Assembly (NCBI RefSeq): GCF_046845755.1
Contig: NZ_CP177357.1
Location: forward strand, 3,720,001-3,784,000
Source of the DNA: Rubrivirga sp046845755
GTDB taxonomy: Bacteria > Bacteroidota > Rhodothermia > Rhodothermales > Rubricoccaceae
Direction of reading: 5' to 3'
Length of the DNA stretch: 64,000 bases
The position numbers and the translations under genes are program-made. A model generated the notes under the pieces. The model ran no database searches and was not told the origin of the DNA. It was given only the letters and a program-made list of their open reading frames with translations. Positions 63,970-64,000 of the stretch are shown here, in pieces (the stretch's first letter is position 1; the number at the start of each line of letters is the position of its first letter).

Positions 63970-64000
63970 GTGGCGGACCCCATCCACCCGGGCGTCCGCG
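63970..64000 (+). CDS. Possible start of the next gene, cut by the window
   Basis: GTG at 63970, one base after the dnaB stop, opens MADPIHPGVR and runs off the end. Similar GTG-GCC/GCG-GAC starts occur elsewhere here (the glycosylase gene). Ten codons are too few to name it. Confidence 0.3.
   Translation, partial: MADPIHPGVR

Overview
The window looks like chromosome from a very high G+C, SD-poor bacterium of the Bacteroidota/Rhodothermota side of the tree. A Rhodothermia, Rubricoccaceae-like organism is my best guess. That rests on gene families, gene order and codon bias read by eye; no database was searched. No insertion sequence, prophage, integrase, CRISPR array or rRNA gene was found. 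Nearly all coding space is filled by housekeeping genes with small accessory blocks between them.

Layout. 0-3.1 kb: end of a hybrid histidine kinase, a renalase-like flavoprotein, pdxH. 3.3-7.7 kb (minus): small membrane proteins, a CreD-like envelope protein, uppS, and a winged-helix regulator whose gene lies between two copies of one inverted repeat. 7.9-13.6 kb: NTF2-like lipoprotein, M20D amidohydrolase, DUF429 protein, FetAB-type transporter, GWxTD-like protein. 13.8-16 kb: a leader peptide plus terminator in front of a four-domain chorismate mutase/prephenate dehydratase/ACT/DAHP synthase fusion. 16-23.5 kb: amidohydrolase, 5'-nucleotidase-like lipoprotein, metzincin-like lipoprotein, WYL regulator, outer-membrane barrel. 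23.6-23.9 kb: two homologous terminator-bearing RNA modules, one behind a good sigma-54 promoter match. 24-32.1 kb: the usual origin-type string rpmH-rnpA-yidC-mnmE ... mnmG-rsmG on the minus strand (no dnaA, no yidD), then tRNA-Gly and tRNA-Val. 32.7-43.8 kb: lipoproteins, J-domain protein, ilvE, a three-gene family of secreted WVGTF-module proteins, a MarR/PhoR-like/PhoB-like operon, ruvA, and an ECF sigma factor with a membrane partner. 43.9-47 kb: rplM-rpsI-rpsB-tsf. 47-53.7 kb: an accessory block (BlaI/M56 pair, ECF sigma plus Ser/Thr kinase, TetR) separating rpsB-tsf from pyrH-frr. 55.3-59.6 kb: tRNA-Ser, yicC-gmk-rpoZ-coaBC and an SGNH hydrolase. 59.7-64 kb: a phosphodiesterase, a cysteine-less family-4 uracil-DNA glycosylase and dnaB.

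How it works together. Translation (L13, S9, S2, EF-Ts, RRF, L34, RnpA, tRNA modification by MnmE/MnmG, rRNA methylation by RsmG), envelope biogenesis (YidC, UppS, many lipoproteins) and nucleotide/coenzyme supply (PyrH, Gmk, CoaBC, PdxH) dominate. Regulation appears to rest on ECF sigma factors, two-component systems, small winged-helix repressors with visible dyads, and RNA-level control (aromatic leader, S2 leader hairpin).

The most unusual material is non-coding: (1) three intergenic arrays built on a 21-bp grid with a shared core; (2) heptameric short tandem repeats arranged as inverted repeats between operon genes; (3) the tandem RNA modules at 23.6-23.9 kb; (4) the aromatic attenuator. 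Most starts have a C-rich pyrimidine leader rather than a Shine-Dalgarno, and several promoters share a TACC(T/C/A)T -10 box.
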